64,000 nt of DNA from contig JADJNS010000006.1 in NCBI GenBank assembly GCA_016714225.1, positions 310,001 to 374,000 on the forward strand, read 5' to 3'. The position numbers were made by a program, and so were the translations under genes. Below, one piece after another: positions 43,476 to 52,524 of this stretch. The notes below the pieces were generated by a model. That model was given only the letters and a program-made list of their open reading frames with translations, made no database searches and had not been told where the DNA came from. Position 1 is the stretch's first letter. Each line of letters opens with the position of its first letter. Source of the DNA: Archangiaceae bacterium. GTDB taxonomy: Bacteria; Myxococcota; Myxococcia; Myxococcales; Myxococcaceae.

Positions 43476-44749
43476 GCGCCCGAGCCGCGAGCCGGCTGGT
43501 GCTGCTCACGAGGCGGGCGCAGAGGCCCAGGCGCTCGGAGATGGGCGCCCGTTCTGCCGCGACTCCGGCGAGGGCGTGACCCAGCACCTTCACGTACTCG
43601 CGGGCGAGGACACCGAAGCGCGGCTCGTGAGTCGACAGGAGCCCGATCGAGGCTCCGCGCCCGCGACGATCGCTGCGCCAGTAGCGCACGAGGCCCGTGC
43701 GCAGCGCGCGGGCCTCCGGGCCTGGGGCCCCGAGCGTCTCGGCGAGCAGGGGGCCGAGCGCGACCCGCGTACGCAGCGGCGCCGTGCGCTCGACCGCGTA
43801 CGCCTCCGACGCAGCCAGCACGTCGCCGCGAGCAGCCCCGAGGGCCCGCTGGAGCCGCAGCGCATCGGCTGCGCAGAACGACACGCCCGTGGCCGTGACC
43901 GGGTGCACGCAGCCGCCCGAGTCGCCCGCGAGAAAGAGGCGCCCGCGCGATGAGCGCCCCGGCGTGAGCGCGAAGACGGTGGTCGAGGCGAGCTCGGAGG
44001 CGGCCACGGCGCCGGCGACCTGCGCCGCCAGCGGGTCGGGCAGGGCGCTGACGTCGTCGGCGCCGGGCCGCCCGTCGGCTCCGCAGCGCGTGAACAAGAC
44101 GCGCACCGCCGACCGCCCGACCCGGTAGGCGAGCACCGGGGCGCGGCCGCCCAGCACCACGTGGCCGTAGCCTTCGTACGGCAGCGGGCCCTTCACCAGA
44201 ACGCCCGCCATGCGAACCGGAGCTCCCCGTGCGGCGCCGATGCCCGCGGCTTCGCGCAGCTTCGAGCCGCGCCCGTCGGCCGCGATCAGCACCGCGGCTT
44301 CGAGGCGCTCTCCGTCGCTGGTCTCGACGTGCACGGATGGGCCGTCGAAGCCGATCGCACCCGTCACCCGTGCGCGGCGCACGGTGACTCCCGGCAGCTC
44401 GCCGGCGTGCTGCAGCAGCGCCGCGGCGAGGGCCGAGTGCTCCAGCGCGATGCCTGTCGAGTGGCTGCCCACCGTCTCGCCATACGAGAGGATGATCGGC
44501 GCTGACGCTGCGTCGGGGGAGCACGGCAAAGCCGCACGCCGGCACGGCACCGGCCTCCCAGGCGGCGTCGAGCAGACCGAGCTCGCGAAGGGCGTGCGCG
44601 CCCGGCGCTTGAATCAGCTCTCCGGCGAGGCGGCGGGCATCGGCGAGCCCGGGCTCGCACACGAGCACGCGCATGCCGAGGCGGCTCAGTGCGGCGGCGG
44701 CGCACGCGCCGGCGAAGCTGCCGCCCGCCACGACCGCGTCGAAGGTCAC
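43465..44749 (-). CDS. FAD-dependent oxidoreductase (geranylgeranyl-reductase/UbiH-like), frameshifted near 44519
   Basis: The GTG at 44749 overlaps the radical SAM stop (GTGA). The N-terminus has a Rossmann FAD site (VVAGGSFAGACAAAALSRLG). A one-base change in CTCCCCC near 44519 shifts the frame; it then continues IILSYGETVGSHSTGIALEH, VLIAADGRGSKLREAAG and LFLAGDSGGCVHPVTATG. The motifs fit flavoprotein reductases/hydroxylases acting on lipids or isoprenoids. With the radical SAM and CrtI-like genes it suggests lipid modification. Confidence 0.7.
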
Positions 44750-46353
44750 GGCCAGGGCTCCGTGCAGCCGACCTCGGCGGCGACGCTCCCGTGCGCCGGA
44801 AGGTCCGCCGCGGCCGGCGCAGCGATGCCCGGGGTCCCCAGCGGGACGAGCTCGGCATCGCGGGAGCGTTTGTGGCCGCCGCGCCAGAGAAAGGGGCTCT
44901 CGCTCTCGTGCCTCCTCGGCGCAGCCTCGGCGGGGGCGTGATCGCTGGAGCGGAAGTTCGTGCGCGCCACGAAGTCGTGCAGGTAGCGGTAGCGGTTCAC
45001 CGAGACCAGGCGCTGGTAGAGCCAGACCATCGGGTCGATCATGCGGTAGTGCCACTGCCACACCTGAAACCCGTTGAGCGCCAGCAGGGCGGGGGCGCGC
45101 ATCCACCTCGGCCAGGCCGCGGCGAGGCGGGGGTTCTTGAGGCCCCGCCTCGACCGGCGCAGCGCCGCGGCCGGCGAGTGGAAGCCGAGCGCCACCTTGC
45201 GGACGCCGCTGCGCAGCTGCTCGGGCGTCATGTTCAGCGGGCGCACCACCACCGAGTCCTTACCGAGGTAGCGGCGGTAGTCCTCGGTGAGCAGCCTGCC
45301 TTCGGCGCGGTACCGCTTGAAGGCCTGAGTTCCGGGGAAGGGGATCTCGGTGGTGAAGCTCGAGTGCATCAGGTCGGTGGAGTGGAGGAACTCGAGCGTC
45401 TCGTCGAAGATCTCGGGCCCGTCCCAGTCGAAGCCGAACATCCAGTTGCCGCTCGGCAGGATGCCGGCGCGGAACACGTTGCCGATCGTCTCGCGGTACT
45501 CTTCTTTCAGGGCGCGCTTGCCGGTGCGGTCGAGCGTGCGCTGGTTCACCGACTCGTACCCGGTCGAGATGAGCGCGCAGCCGGCCGACGCCGCCAGGTC
45601 GAGGTTCGCGGGCACGCTGTTGAACTCGTGCCGCACCTGCATGCCGAACGGCACCGGGTCCTTCGCGAGGGCGGTGAAGAGCTCCTTCGTCCACTCGGGG
45701 TCGCCGGCGAGGTTGTCGTCGACGAAGTACAGCGAGCGCACCCACTTCGGCCGCCGGCGGATCTGCTCGAGCACGTGCGCGATGGGGTACGTGCGGTACC
45801 CCAGCGTCATGCGCTTCGCGAAGCAGAACGAGCACGCCTCGGGGCAGCCGCGGCTGCCGACGATCGGGTAGTAGAAGGCGCCGTACCTCTCGATCTTCAT
45901 CAGGTCGACGCGCGGCTGCGGCAGCGTGCCCGGGTCGGGGGCGGGGTCCTTGTAGACGCCGCCGACGCTCGAGGGGTTGGTGAGCCACTGCTCGCAGATG
46001 CGCCGCCACGATGTCTCGCCCTCGCCCAGCACGACGGCGTCGGCATGCGCGAGCCCCTCTTGCGGCAGCGCCGTGACGTGGTGGCCGCCGATGACGACCG
46101 TGACCCCGCGCGCCCGGTAGAGGTCGGCGAGGGCGTACGCGGCGTCGATCTGCGGCGTCGAGGCGGTGATGCCGACGAGGTCGACCTCCTCGTCGAAGAA
46201 GAGGTGCTCGCGCAGCAGGTCGACGATGGCGATGTCGAACTGCGGCGGGGTCACCGCGGCGATCGACGCGAGCGCCAGCGTGGGGACCTCGAGCTCCCAG
46301 GGGAGGGTGATGAGCTTCACCCGGGGCCGCCGGTGCGGGAGCTGCTTGAACAT
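44746..46353 (-). CDS. B12-binding-type radical SAM enzyme
   Basis: 535 aa. An N-terminal cobalamin-binding-type domain (about 10-150: VTVVIGGHHVTALPQEGL, VVLGEGE) precedes a radical SAM core with CPEACSFC (C170, C174, C177) and TLGYRTYPIAHVLEQI. Class B members of this type perform methylations, ring formations or rearrangements on unactivated carbon, often in lipid pathways. A canonical DxHxxG cobalamin-ligand motif is not obvious. The ATG is 45.5 nt from the palindrome, divergent from the CrtI-like gene. Confidence 0.85.
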   Translation of the reverse strand: MFKQLPHRRPRVKLITLPWELEVPTLALASIAAVTPPQFDIAIVDLLREHLFFDEEVDLVGITASTPQIDAAYALADLYRARGVTVVIGGHHVTALPQEGLAHADAVVLGEGETSWRRICEQWLTNPSSVGGVYKDPAPDPGTLPQPRVDLMKIERYGAFYYPIVGSRGCPEACSFCFAKRMTLGYRTYPIAHVLEQIRRRPKWVRSLYFVDDNLAGDPEWTKELFTALAKDPVPFGMQVRHEFNSVPANLDLAASAGCALISTGYESVNQRTLDRTGKRALKEEYRETIGNVFRAGILPSGNWMFGFDWDGPEIFDETLEFLHSTDLMHSSFTTEIPFPGTQAFKRYRAEGRLLTEDYRRYLGKDSVVVRPLNMTPEQLRSGVRKVALGFHSPAAALRRSRRGLKNPRLAAAWPRWMRAPALLALNGFQVWQWHYRMIDPMVWLYQRLVSVNRYRYLHDFVARTNFRSSDHAPAEAAPRRHESESPFLWRGGHKRSRDAELVPLGTPGIAAPAAADLPAHGSVAAEVGCTEPWP

Positions 46354-46391
46354 GGGCCTTGCCCTTGTCGTGCACCGGAGCCTCGGCGGCC

Positions 46392-46405
46392 TTGATCCCG
46401 ATCAA
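46392..46405. promoter_or_regulatory. FNR-type palindrome in radical SAM/CrtI-like divergon
   Basis: TTGATCCCGATCAA inside a near-perfect 22-bp palindrome (46388-46409). The centre is 45.5 nt from the minus start at 46353 and 46.5 nt from the plus start at 46445. Confidence 0.85.
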
Positions 46406-46444
46406 GGCCGGCTTCGGGCGCCTGGCGCATCTGTGCCTACCGCC

Positions 46445-48118
46445 ATGACCTCCGCGACCGAGCTGTTCTTCGATGCCTCCCGGCCGTACCAGGGCCCGCC
46501 GCTGCTCACCGCCGAGCGCCCCGCGAAGGCGAAGTACCAGCCGCCGCGGTCGCTGCTCAAAGACCCCGACGCGATCGTGATCGGCTCGGGCATCGGCGGC
46601 CTGGGCATCGCGAGCATCCTCGCGCAGCGGCGAGGCGCCCGGGTGCTGCTGCTCGAGGCGCAGAAGACGCCGGGCGGGTGCACGCACTGCCACGAGCTCG
46701 AGGGCTTCGAGTTCAACAGCGGCATCGACAGCATCGGCGACATGGATCCGCGCGTCGGCCGCGGCCTGTTCCGGCCGACGATCGACTACATCACCGAGGG
46801 CAAGCTGCAGTGGGCGAAGATGCCCGACGTCCACGAGCTGTGCGCGTTCGGCGATGACGTCTACAGCTGGCACAGCTCGGCCGAGAAGAACATCGAGTGG
46901 GTCGAGAAGGGCTTCAAGGGCGAGGGTGACGTGCGGCGCTACTACTCGCTCGAAGAGGAGATCGAGCGCTCGGCCTGGGGCTGGGGGTTGTCGAAGCTCC
47001 TGCCCGAGTGGATGCCCGAGGGCTTGCGCGAGTCGATCTACAAGACGACGGGCGGCAAGTGGCGCACGTACATGGGCCGCACCACCGACGAGGTGCTGCG
47101 CGGCGAGCTCGGCTTCTCGTCGAGGCTCGCGGCGGTCTACTCGTACATGTACGGGAACCACGGGCGCACGCCGCGCTTCGCGCCGTTCGCGTTCCACTCG
47201 GCGAACCTCTACCACTACCGCAACGGCGCCTATTACCCGGTGGGCGGGCCCGGACAGATCGCCGAGTGCATCGTGCCGATCATCGAGTCGCGCGGCGGGC
47301 AGCTCGCGGTGAGCTCGCCGGTGGAGCGGATCCTGGTGGAGAACGATCGCGCCGTGGGCGTGAGGCTGCAGAACGGCGAGGAGGTGCGCTCGAAGCTCGT
47401 GGTGAGCGACGCGTCGGCGTGGACGACGTGGACCCAGCTCGTCGACCCCGAGCTCGCGGTGCGCCACGGCTACGCCAAGAAGCTCGAGGAGATTCAGCCG
47501 AGCCCGGCGCACCTGTACCTCTTCCTCGGCTACGGCGAGGCGATCGACCTGCCGAAGGAGATCATCTGGCACATGCCGGCGTACGACGGCGTCGACCCGT
47601 ACGCTCTGAGCGTCGCCCGCGAGCAGTACAAGAGGAAGATGAGGTTCGAGGGCATGGGCGGCTACGTGTTGTCGCCCTCGGCTCGCGACCCGGTCTACGC
47701 CCAGCGGTATCCGAACAAGTCGACCGTCATCGCGCTCGCAGAGGCGCCCGCTGACTGGGTGAGCCGCTCGCGCACCGACAAGGCGTTCGACTCCGAGCTG
47801 AAGGCCGCGGTGCGCGACAACCTGCTCAAGATCGTGCACCGGTACATGCCGCAGCTCAAAGGGAAGACGCCGGCGTACGCGCTGTCGGGCGTGCCGATGG
47901 GGTGCAACCCGCGCGCGTGGCACGGCTGCTCGCTGGGGCTCGAGCCCTCGGGCGACCGGTTCGTGAAGCACACCCACTGGCTGCGGCCGCAGACGAAGAT
48001 CCCGGGGCTCTACCTCACCGGCTGCGACTCGTTCTCGGCGGGCTTCGCCGGCTCGATGGCGTCGGCGCGGCTCACGTACTGCGCGATCAGCGGCAACTGG
48101 CCGTGGATGCTGGCGTGA
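46445..48118 (+). CDS. CrtI/RetSat-like FAD-dependent oxidoreductase
   Basis: 557 aa. The FAD-binding start IVIGSGIGGLGIASILAQRR and LLLEAQKTPGG, and the C-terminal GLYLTGCDSFSAGFAGSMAS, identify the phytoene-desaturase/retinol-saturase superfamily. The overall segments (GGPGQIAECIVPIIESRGG) resemble all-trans-retinol 13,14-reductases. These enzymes desaturate, saturate or isomerise polyenes. Similar proteins are part of the gene set proposed for ladderane lipids in anammox bacteria. No carotenoid genes (CrtB, CrtE) are seen nearby. It overlaps FabG by GTGA. Confidence 0.82.
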   Translation: MTSATELFFDASRPYQGPPLLTAERPAKAKYQPPRSLLKDPDAIVIGSGIGGLGIASILAQRRGARVLLLEAQKTPGGCTHCHELEGFEFNSGIDSIGDMDPRVGRGLFRPTIDYITEGKLQWAKMPDVHELCAFGDDVYSWHSSAEKNIEWVEKGFKGEGDVRRYYSLEEEIERSAWGWGLSKLLPEWMPEGLRESIYKTTGGKWRTYMGRTTDEVLRGELGFSSRLAAVYSYMYGNHGRTPRFAPFAFHSANLYHYRNGAYYPVGGPGQIAECIVPIIESRGGQLAVSSPVERILVENDRAVGVRLQNGEEVRSKLVVSDASAWTTWTQLVDPELAVRHGYAKKLEEIQPSPAHLYLFLGYGEAIDLPKEIIWHMPAYDGVDPYALSVAREQYKRKMRFEGMGGYVLSPSARDPVYAQRYPNKSTVIALAEAPADWVSRSRTDKAFDSELKAAVRDNLLKIVHRYMPQLKGKTPAYALSGVPMGCNPRAWHGCSLGLEPSGDRFVKHTHWLRPQTKIPGLYLTGCDSFSAGFAGSMASARLTYCAISGNWPWMLA

Positions 48119-48819
48119 GCCTCAGGGGCCGCACTGCCCTGGTCACGGGCGGGGCGCGCGGCATCGGGCGGTGCATCGCGGACGCGCTGGTCGACGCCGG
48201 CGCACACGTGCACGTGTTCGATCTCGGTGACGACCCGAGCGCGGCCTTCGCATTTCACCGGGTCGACGTCTCGGACGCGGCACAGGTGCGGGCGGGCGTC
48301 GCCGCGCTGCCCCCGGCCACGTCGCTGCTCGTCAACAATGCGGGCATCGCCCGCGACCGTTCGCTCCTGAAGATGTCGGACGCCGAGTGGAGCGAGGTGC
48401 TCGAGGTGAACCTGAGCGGCGCATTCTACGTGCTGCGCTCAGTGGCGGCCTTGATGGCGAAGGCGCGACACGGGCGGATCGTGAACATCAGCAGCATCAA
48501 CGCGCTGCGCGGGAAGTTCGGCCAGGCGAACTACACCGCGGCGAAAGCAGGGCTCGTCGGGCTCACGAAGACGGCGGCGCGCGAGCTGGGGCCGAAGGGC
48601 ATCACGGTCAACGCCGTCGCGCCGGGCATGGTCATGACCGAGCTCACGCGGTCGCTGCCGGCCGAGGCGGTGAGCGCGGCGCGCGAGCAGGCGGTGCTGG
48701 GCCGGCTCGCCGAGCCCGGCGATGTCGCGTGCGCCGTGCTGTTCCTGCTGTCGGACGCGGCGAGGAGCATCACGGGCGAGGTGCTGCGCGTCGACGGAGG
48801 GCAGTACCTGCATGCGTGA
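48115..48819 (+). CDS. fabG: 3-oxoacyl-ACP reductase (FabG-type SDR)
   Basis: 234 aa. TGGARGIG cofactor motif, NNAG, catalytic Ser-Tyr-Lys (NISSINALRGKFGQANYTAAKAG split in the motif around Ser-x12-Tyr-x3-Lys) and RVDGGQYLHA at the end. It reduces 3-oxoacyl-ACP and supplies the one step missing from the operon at 33621-39955. The GTG overlaps the CrtI-like stop. Confidence 0.88.
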   Translation: MSLRGRTALVTGGARGIGRCIADALVDAGAHVHVFDLGDDPSAAFAFHRVDVSDAAQVRAGVAALPPATSLLVNNAGIARDRSLLKMSDAEWSEVLEVNLSGAFYVLRSVAALMAKARHGRIVNISSINALRGKFGQANYTAAKAGLVGLTKTAARELGPKGITVNAVAPGMVMTELTRSLPAEAVSAAREQAVLGRLAEPGDVACAVLFLLSDAARSITGEVLRVDGGQYLHA

Positions 48820-49684
48820 GCGCGCGGCCGAGCGCGCCTCGAGGGTGCGCAGGGTGCTGTGGTGGATCCTCCTGGCGAACTGGGGGGTGGCGGCGGCGAA
48901 GCTCACGCTCGGCCTGCTGGGCGGCTCGGCGTCGTTGACCGCCGACGGCCTGCACTCGCTGCTCGACGGGGCGTCGAACGTCGTCGGCCTGGTGGCGATG
49001 ACGATCGCGGCGAGCCCGCCCGACGCCGAGCACCCCTACGGGCACGGGAAGTTCGAGGCTGTCGCGTCGCTGGCGATCGGCGGCCTGGTCGGCGCCGCCG
49101 CGGTGGGGCTGGCGCAGATGGCGTACGGCGCGCTCACCGGTGACGCGCGGCCCCAGGCGACCGCTGCCATGATCGCCGTGACCGGGGTCACGCTCGCGGT
49201 GAACCTCGCGGTCGCCGCGGTCGAGCGGCGCGTCGGCCGGGAGCTGAACAGCCCGCTGCTGGTGGCCGACGCGCAGCACACGCTATCGGACGCCCTCGTG
49301 TCGCTCTCGGTGCTCGCGTCGCTGGTGCTGGTGCGCTTCGGCGTGACGAGGGCAGACGGCGTGGTGGCGCTCGGCATCATGGGGGTGGTGGCGCTGGTCG
49401 CCTGGCGCATCGCGCGCGAGGCGATCGGGGCGCTGGTCGACGCGGCGCGCCTCGACGCGCGTGAGGTCGAGGCTGCGGGCGCCGCGGTCGCGGGCGTGCT
49501 CGCGGTACGGCAGGTGCGCAGCCGCGGCCACGGCGGCGCGGTGTTCGTCGATCTCACCGTGGTGGTGGCGGCCCACACGGCGCTCGACGCGGCGCATGCG
49601 ATCGCCCACCAGCTCGAGGCCGCCCTGATGCGGCGCTTTCCCGAGGTGACCGAGGTCATCGTCCACGTCGAACCCGCAGCTTGA
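48812..49684 (+). CDS. Cation diffusion facilitator transporter
   Basis: 290 aa, five to six membrane segments and a C-terminal cytoplasmic domain. Metal motifs of the CDF family are seen: LTADGLHSLLDG (His/Asp) and VADAQHTLSDA, and PYGHGKFE in the loop. It exports divalent metals such as Zn or Fe. The start overlaps the FabG end by 8 nt, so it is probably the last gene of the unit under the 46392 palindrome. Confidence 0.85.
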   Translation: MRERAAERASRVRRVLWWILLANWGVAAAKLTLGLLGGSASLTADGLHSLLDGASNVVGLVAMTIAASPPDAEHPYGHGKFEAVASLAIGGLVGAAAVGLAQMAYGALTGDARPQATAAMIAVTGVTLAVNLAVAAVERRVGRELNSPLLVADAQHTLSDALVSLSVLASLVLVRFGVTRADGVVALGIMGVVALVAWRIAREAIGALVDAARLDAREVEAAGAAVAGVLAVRQVRSRGHGGAVFVDLTVVVAAHTALDAAHAIAHQLEAALMRRFPEVTEVIVHVEPAA

Positions 49685-49833
49685 CCGCGGAACGCTCGAC
49701 CTCGTGCCCGGCCGTTGCCGAAGCTGACCGCGTTTTGGTCTTCGGTGCAGCGGAGCCTGGTCTGCTTGGTCGCAGCGTCGAGCCGAGGTTGGCTCTTTCG
49801 GTGGACCGCCGTGGTGAGCGACAGGTGATGCGC

Positions 49834-50574
49834 ATGATTCCGCTCCCCGCCGACCGCTTCGACCGCCTGCTGCCGCTGCTCGAGCCGCTCGCGATGAACA
49901 CGCTGTTCGCGCGCGCGGTGCTGGCTCAGGGGGCGCCGGGGCGTGTCTTCGCCGACTCGTGCGAGGCGCCGCGGGTGGGCTACGTGGTGCATCGCTACGG
50001 AATGTCGCTGCTGTTCGGCGAAGGCAGCGGCGAGATCGCGGCTGCGGTGCTCGCGATGCCACGCGACGCGCCGGAGTGGCTGCAGGCCGCCGGCCCCTGG
50101 CACGAGCCGCTGGAGCGCGCCCCAGGCGTCGAGCGTCACGAGCGCGTGAACTTCGCGTTCGTACGCGAAGCTGCACGGCCCCAGCGCCAGCACCACGTCG
50201 TGCGGGCCGACCGCTCGGCCTTCGACTTCGAGGGAAGCGTCGTCCCGCGCTCTTTCTGGGCGGGGGCCGCGCATTTCGAGCAGGAGGGAACGGGGTTCGT
50301 CGCGCTGGCCGACGGCCGGCCAGCCGCCATCGCGTTCTCGGCCTTCATCACCGCGACGCAGCTCGAGATCGGCATCGAGACCCGGCCCGAGTACCGAGGG
50401 CGCGGGCTCGCCGCGGCGGCGTGCGAGGCGTTGATCGGGCACTGCCTCGAGCACGGCCTCGAGCCGGTGTGGGCCTGCCGCGGCGGCAACACCGGCTCGA
50501 TTCGTCTGGCCGAGCGCCTTGGCTTCGCCGTCGCGCGCCGGCTGCCCTACTACCGGCTCGATGCGCGCAGCTGA
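49834..50574 (+). CDS. GNAT-family N-acetyltransferase
   Basis: 246 aa from the ATG at 49834, which has AGG eight bases upstream; ATG 49828 is an alternative. The acetyl-CoA motif lies near the C-terminus (ETRPEYRGRGLAAAACEALI), followed by NTGSIRLAERLGF. The N-terminal 130 residues are a second, uncharacterised domain. Substrate unknown. The 3' end overlaps the opposite hemolysin III gene by 25 nt. The 150 nt upstream show nothing but ordinary sequence. Confidence 0.8.
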   Translation: MIPLPADRFDRLLPLLEPLAMNTLFARAVLAQGAPGRVFADSCEAPRVGYVVHRYGMSLLFGEGSGEIAAAVLAMPRDAPEWLQAAGPWHEPLERAPGVERHERVNFAFVREAARPQRQHHVVRADRSAFDFEGSVVPRSFWAGAAHFEQEGTGFVALADGRPAAIAFSAFITATQLEIGIETRPEYRGRGLAAAACEALIGHCLEHGLEPVWACRGGNTGSIRLAERLGFAVARRLPYYRLDARS

Positions 50575-51296
50575 GCGCCCGCGGACCACCCCGGCGACGA
50601 CACGGGACCCGAGCGAGCGCGCTGCTCCGGCGCCCCCGCGAACTGGCGGTGGGCGATGACGCCGAAGTGCAGCGCGGCCGCGAGCACCACCATCAGGTGA
50701 AACACCTCGTGGTAGCCGAACACGCGCGGGTTCGGGTTCGGCCAGCGGCGCGCGTAGACCACCGCTCCCGCGATGTAGATGCCGGCACCCGCCACTGTCA
50801 CCAGCGTCGCGGCGCGGCCGACGATCTGCGGCAACGCGAGCGCGAGCGGCAGCGTCGAGAGGCCGACCGCGACGTAGGTGCCGGCGCGAATCGCCCGGTG
50901 CAGGTCGGTGAAGATCGAGAACACCGCCGCGCCGGCGAGGGCACACCCCCACATCACGCCCAACAGCGGCACCGAACGCAGCGACGGCGGGGCGAGGGTC
51001 CAGAACGCGGTGTACGTGCCGGCGATCTGAACGAAGATCCCCGCGTGGTCGAGCTTCTTGAAGATGCGCCGCGTGCCCAGGCTCCACGTCGGGCGGTGGT
51101 AGAAGCCCGACAGCCCGAGCATCAGCGCGAGCCCTCCGGCGTACACCAGCGCGCCGAGGCGCGGCGCGCCGCGCTGCGGAGTAAAGGCCACCAGCATCAC
51201 GCCTGCGGCGAGGGCGACGAAGAAGGCGATGAAGTGCGAGGAGCCGCGCAGCAGCGGCTTGACCTTCGCGGGCGGCAGGGCAGCGGTGCTCGGCAT
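50550..51296 (-). CDS. Hemolysin III/PAQR-family membrane protein
   Basis: 248 aa with seven predicted membrane segments. The three family metal sites are present: SGFYHRP, LDHAGIFVQIAGTYT and GYHEVFHLMVV. The family includes putative lipid hydrolases (ceramidase-like) and receptors. I chose ATG 51296; a TTG at 51311 is possible. Two FNR-type palindromes lie upstream at 51376 and 51410. Confidence 0.85.
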   Translation of the reverse strand: MPSTAALPPAKVKPLLRGSSHFIAFFVALAAGVMLVAFTPQRGAPRLGALVYAGGLALMLGLSGFYHRPTWSLGTRRIFKKLDHAGIFVQIAGTYTAFWTLAPPSLRSVPLLGVMWGCALAGAAVFSIFTDLHRAIRAGTYVAVGLSTLPLALALPQIVGRAATLVTVAGAGIYIAGAVVYARRWPNPNPRVFGYHEVFHLMVVLAAALHFGVIAHRQFAGAPEQRARSGPVSSPGWSAGAQLRASSR

Positions 51297-51375
51297 GTTC
51301 ACGGCGGCCAAGATGTGCCGGGGTCCGTCACCGCACGGTCAGCCCGCGCCGTCTCGCGGGAGATCCGGCCCGGGC

Positions 51376-51389
51376 TTGATCGAGATCAA
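51376..51389 (-). promoter_or_regulatory. FNR-type palindrome upstream of hemolysin III (1)
   Basis: TTGATCGAGATCAA, identical to the site at 39991. The centre is 86.5 nt before the ATG at 51296. Confidence 0.75.
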
Positions 51390-51409
51390 GCCCGCGACCA
51401 CGCGCAGCT

Positions 51410-51423
51410 TTGACCGCGGTCAA
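51410..51423 (-). promoter_or_regulatory. FNR-type palindrome upstream of hemolysin III (2)
   Basis: TTGACCGCGGTCAA, a perfect palindrome 34 nt from site 1 (centre to centre). It overlaps the stop codon of the minus gene at 51420, so it evolved within the tight gene border. Confidence 0.7.
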
Positions 51424-51953
51424 GCCGCTGCCCTCGCCCAGAGGCGCGCAGCCGAGAGCGACGCGGCGATGCCGAGCACCAGCCCCGCGATTCCCCCGGC
51501 GCCGACGCACGAGCACCCGAACGCCCCGATCACGCTCGCCGTCACCGCGGCGGAGCCGCTGACGTGCCAGCGCTCCGCCGCGCGTGCGGCGGACACGGCG
51601 ATGATGAACCCGGCCACCGCGCCGCCGAGCAGGCACGCGGGAACACAGAGCGACGTGCAGCCATTTGCGGTGCAGAGGTGGCCGTAGAGGTTCGCGCCGT
51701 GCGCCAACACGAGCGGCACGAGGCCGGCTTTGACCCCGACCGCCAGCCCGCGGCCGAGCCCTTTGCCGCGCCAGAGCAGCGCGGCACCGAGCCCGAGCAG
51801 CGCGAGGCCCAGGCCGACCGAGGGAGCCAGGCGGTGGCCGACGGCGTAGGAGCCGAGAGGAATGACCGCCAGCGGCAGCGCCGAGAGCAGCGCCCATCTC
51901 GCGCGGCCCCGCTCATAAGCTGCGGCTGCAGTCTCGAACAGAACGTCACTCAT
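51420..51953 (-). CDS. Small multi-pass membrane protein next to ECF-like sigma gene
   Basis: 177 aa with about four or five membrane segments and Cys-containing loops (CTANGCTSLCVPAC, GCSCVG). The start overlaps the sigma stop by 8 nt. Position suggests a membrane partner, perhaps a sensor or anti-sigma-like protein, but no zinc-finger anti-sigma motif is visible. I do not recognise the family. Confidence 0.6.
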   Translation of the reverse strand: MSDVLFETAAAAYERGRARWALLSALPLAVIPLGSYAVGHRLAPSVGLGLALLGLGAALLWRGKGLGRGLAVGVKAGLVPLVLAHGANLYGHLCTANGCTSLCVPACLLGGAVAGFIIAVSAARAAERWHVSGSAAVTASVIGAFGCSCVGAGGIAGLVLGIAASLSAARLWARAAA

Positions 51954-52458
51954 GTTGTGCGCTCCACAAGAGCTTGAGGCGGATCAGCGCCCGCTGCCGC
52001 CGCTTGCGCCACGTGACTCCGGTCAGGCCGTCGAGCAGCGCCTGCCGCTCGACCGCCGACAGCGCTCCCAGGACCTCGGCGAGCGCGGACTCGACGTCTC
52101 TGCGCTCGACCACCGCCTCGGCGGTCGGGGCTGCGTCGGCGACGTCGTACGCGGCTCTCGAGAGCTCCTCGGTCTTCGAGCGCGACCTGCTGCGCAGCGC
52201 CGTGCGGCACTCCCAGAGCGCGATCTCCAGCGCCCAGGCGAGGCCGTCGCGCTCGACGTCGTAGTGCGACGCCTGCTCGAAGAGCCTGATCAGGGCGCGC
52301 TGCGCCGCGTCTTCGCCGTCAGCCGAGGCCTGCAACATTCGGCGGCAGAAGCCGCGCACCAGCGGCCACGCCTCGTCGAAGACGGCCCGTTGCGCGGAGC
52401 GATCGCCGCGGGCGAGGCGGGCCAGCGCCAGGCTGAGGGCATTTCCGCTTCTCTCCAT
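51946..52458 (-). CDS. Short ECF-like sigma factor with weak region 4
   Basis: 170 aa. Region 2 is recognisable (ASADGEDAAQRALIRLFEQA, WALEIALWECRTALRSRSR), as is the region 4 start (LGALSAVERQALLDGLTG). The DNA-reading helix-turn-helix that should follow is shortened to VTWRKRRQRALIRLKLLW. It may bind core polymerase but read DNA unusually, or be decaying. The ATG is at 52458. It is co-encoded with the membrane protein. Confidence 0.65.
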   Translation of the reverse strand: MERSGNALSLALARLARGDRSAQRAVFDEAWPLVRGFCRRMLQASADGEDAAQRALIRLFEQASHYDVERDGLAWALEIALWECRTALRSRSRSKTEELSRAAYDVADAAPTAEAVVERRDVESALAEVLGALSAVERQALLDGLTGVTWRKRRQRALIRLKLLWSAQHE

Positions 52459-52524
52459 CGGGGGTCCCTGTAGCGCTGTAGGCGGCTCGAGGTCGGGCGT
52501 GACGCCACGGGAGGCGCCGAGCGC

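Noticed and set aside
33621..49684. Naming the lipid genes a proven ladderane, aryl polyene or PUFA cluster
   Set aside because: No gene is diagnostic for any of these products: no PUFA synthase megaproteins, no aryl polyene ammonia-lyase. The product remains open.
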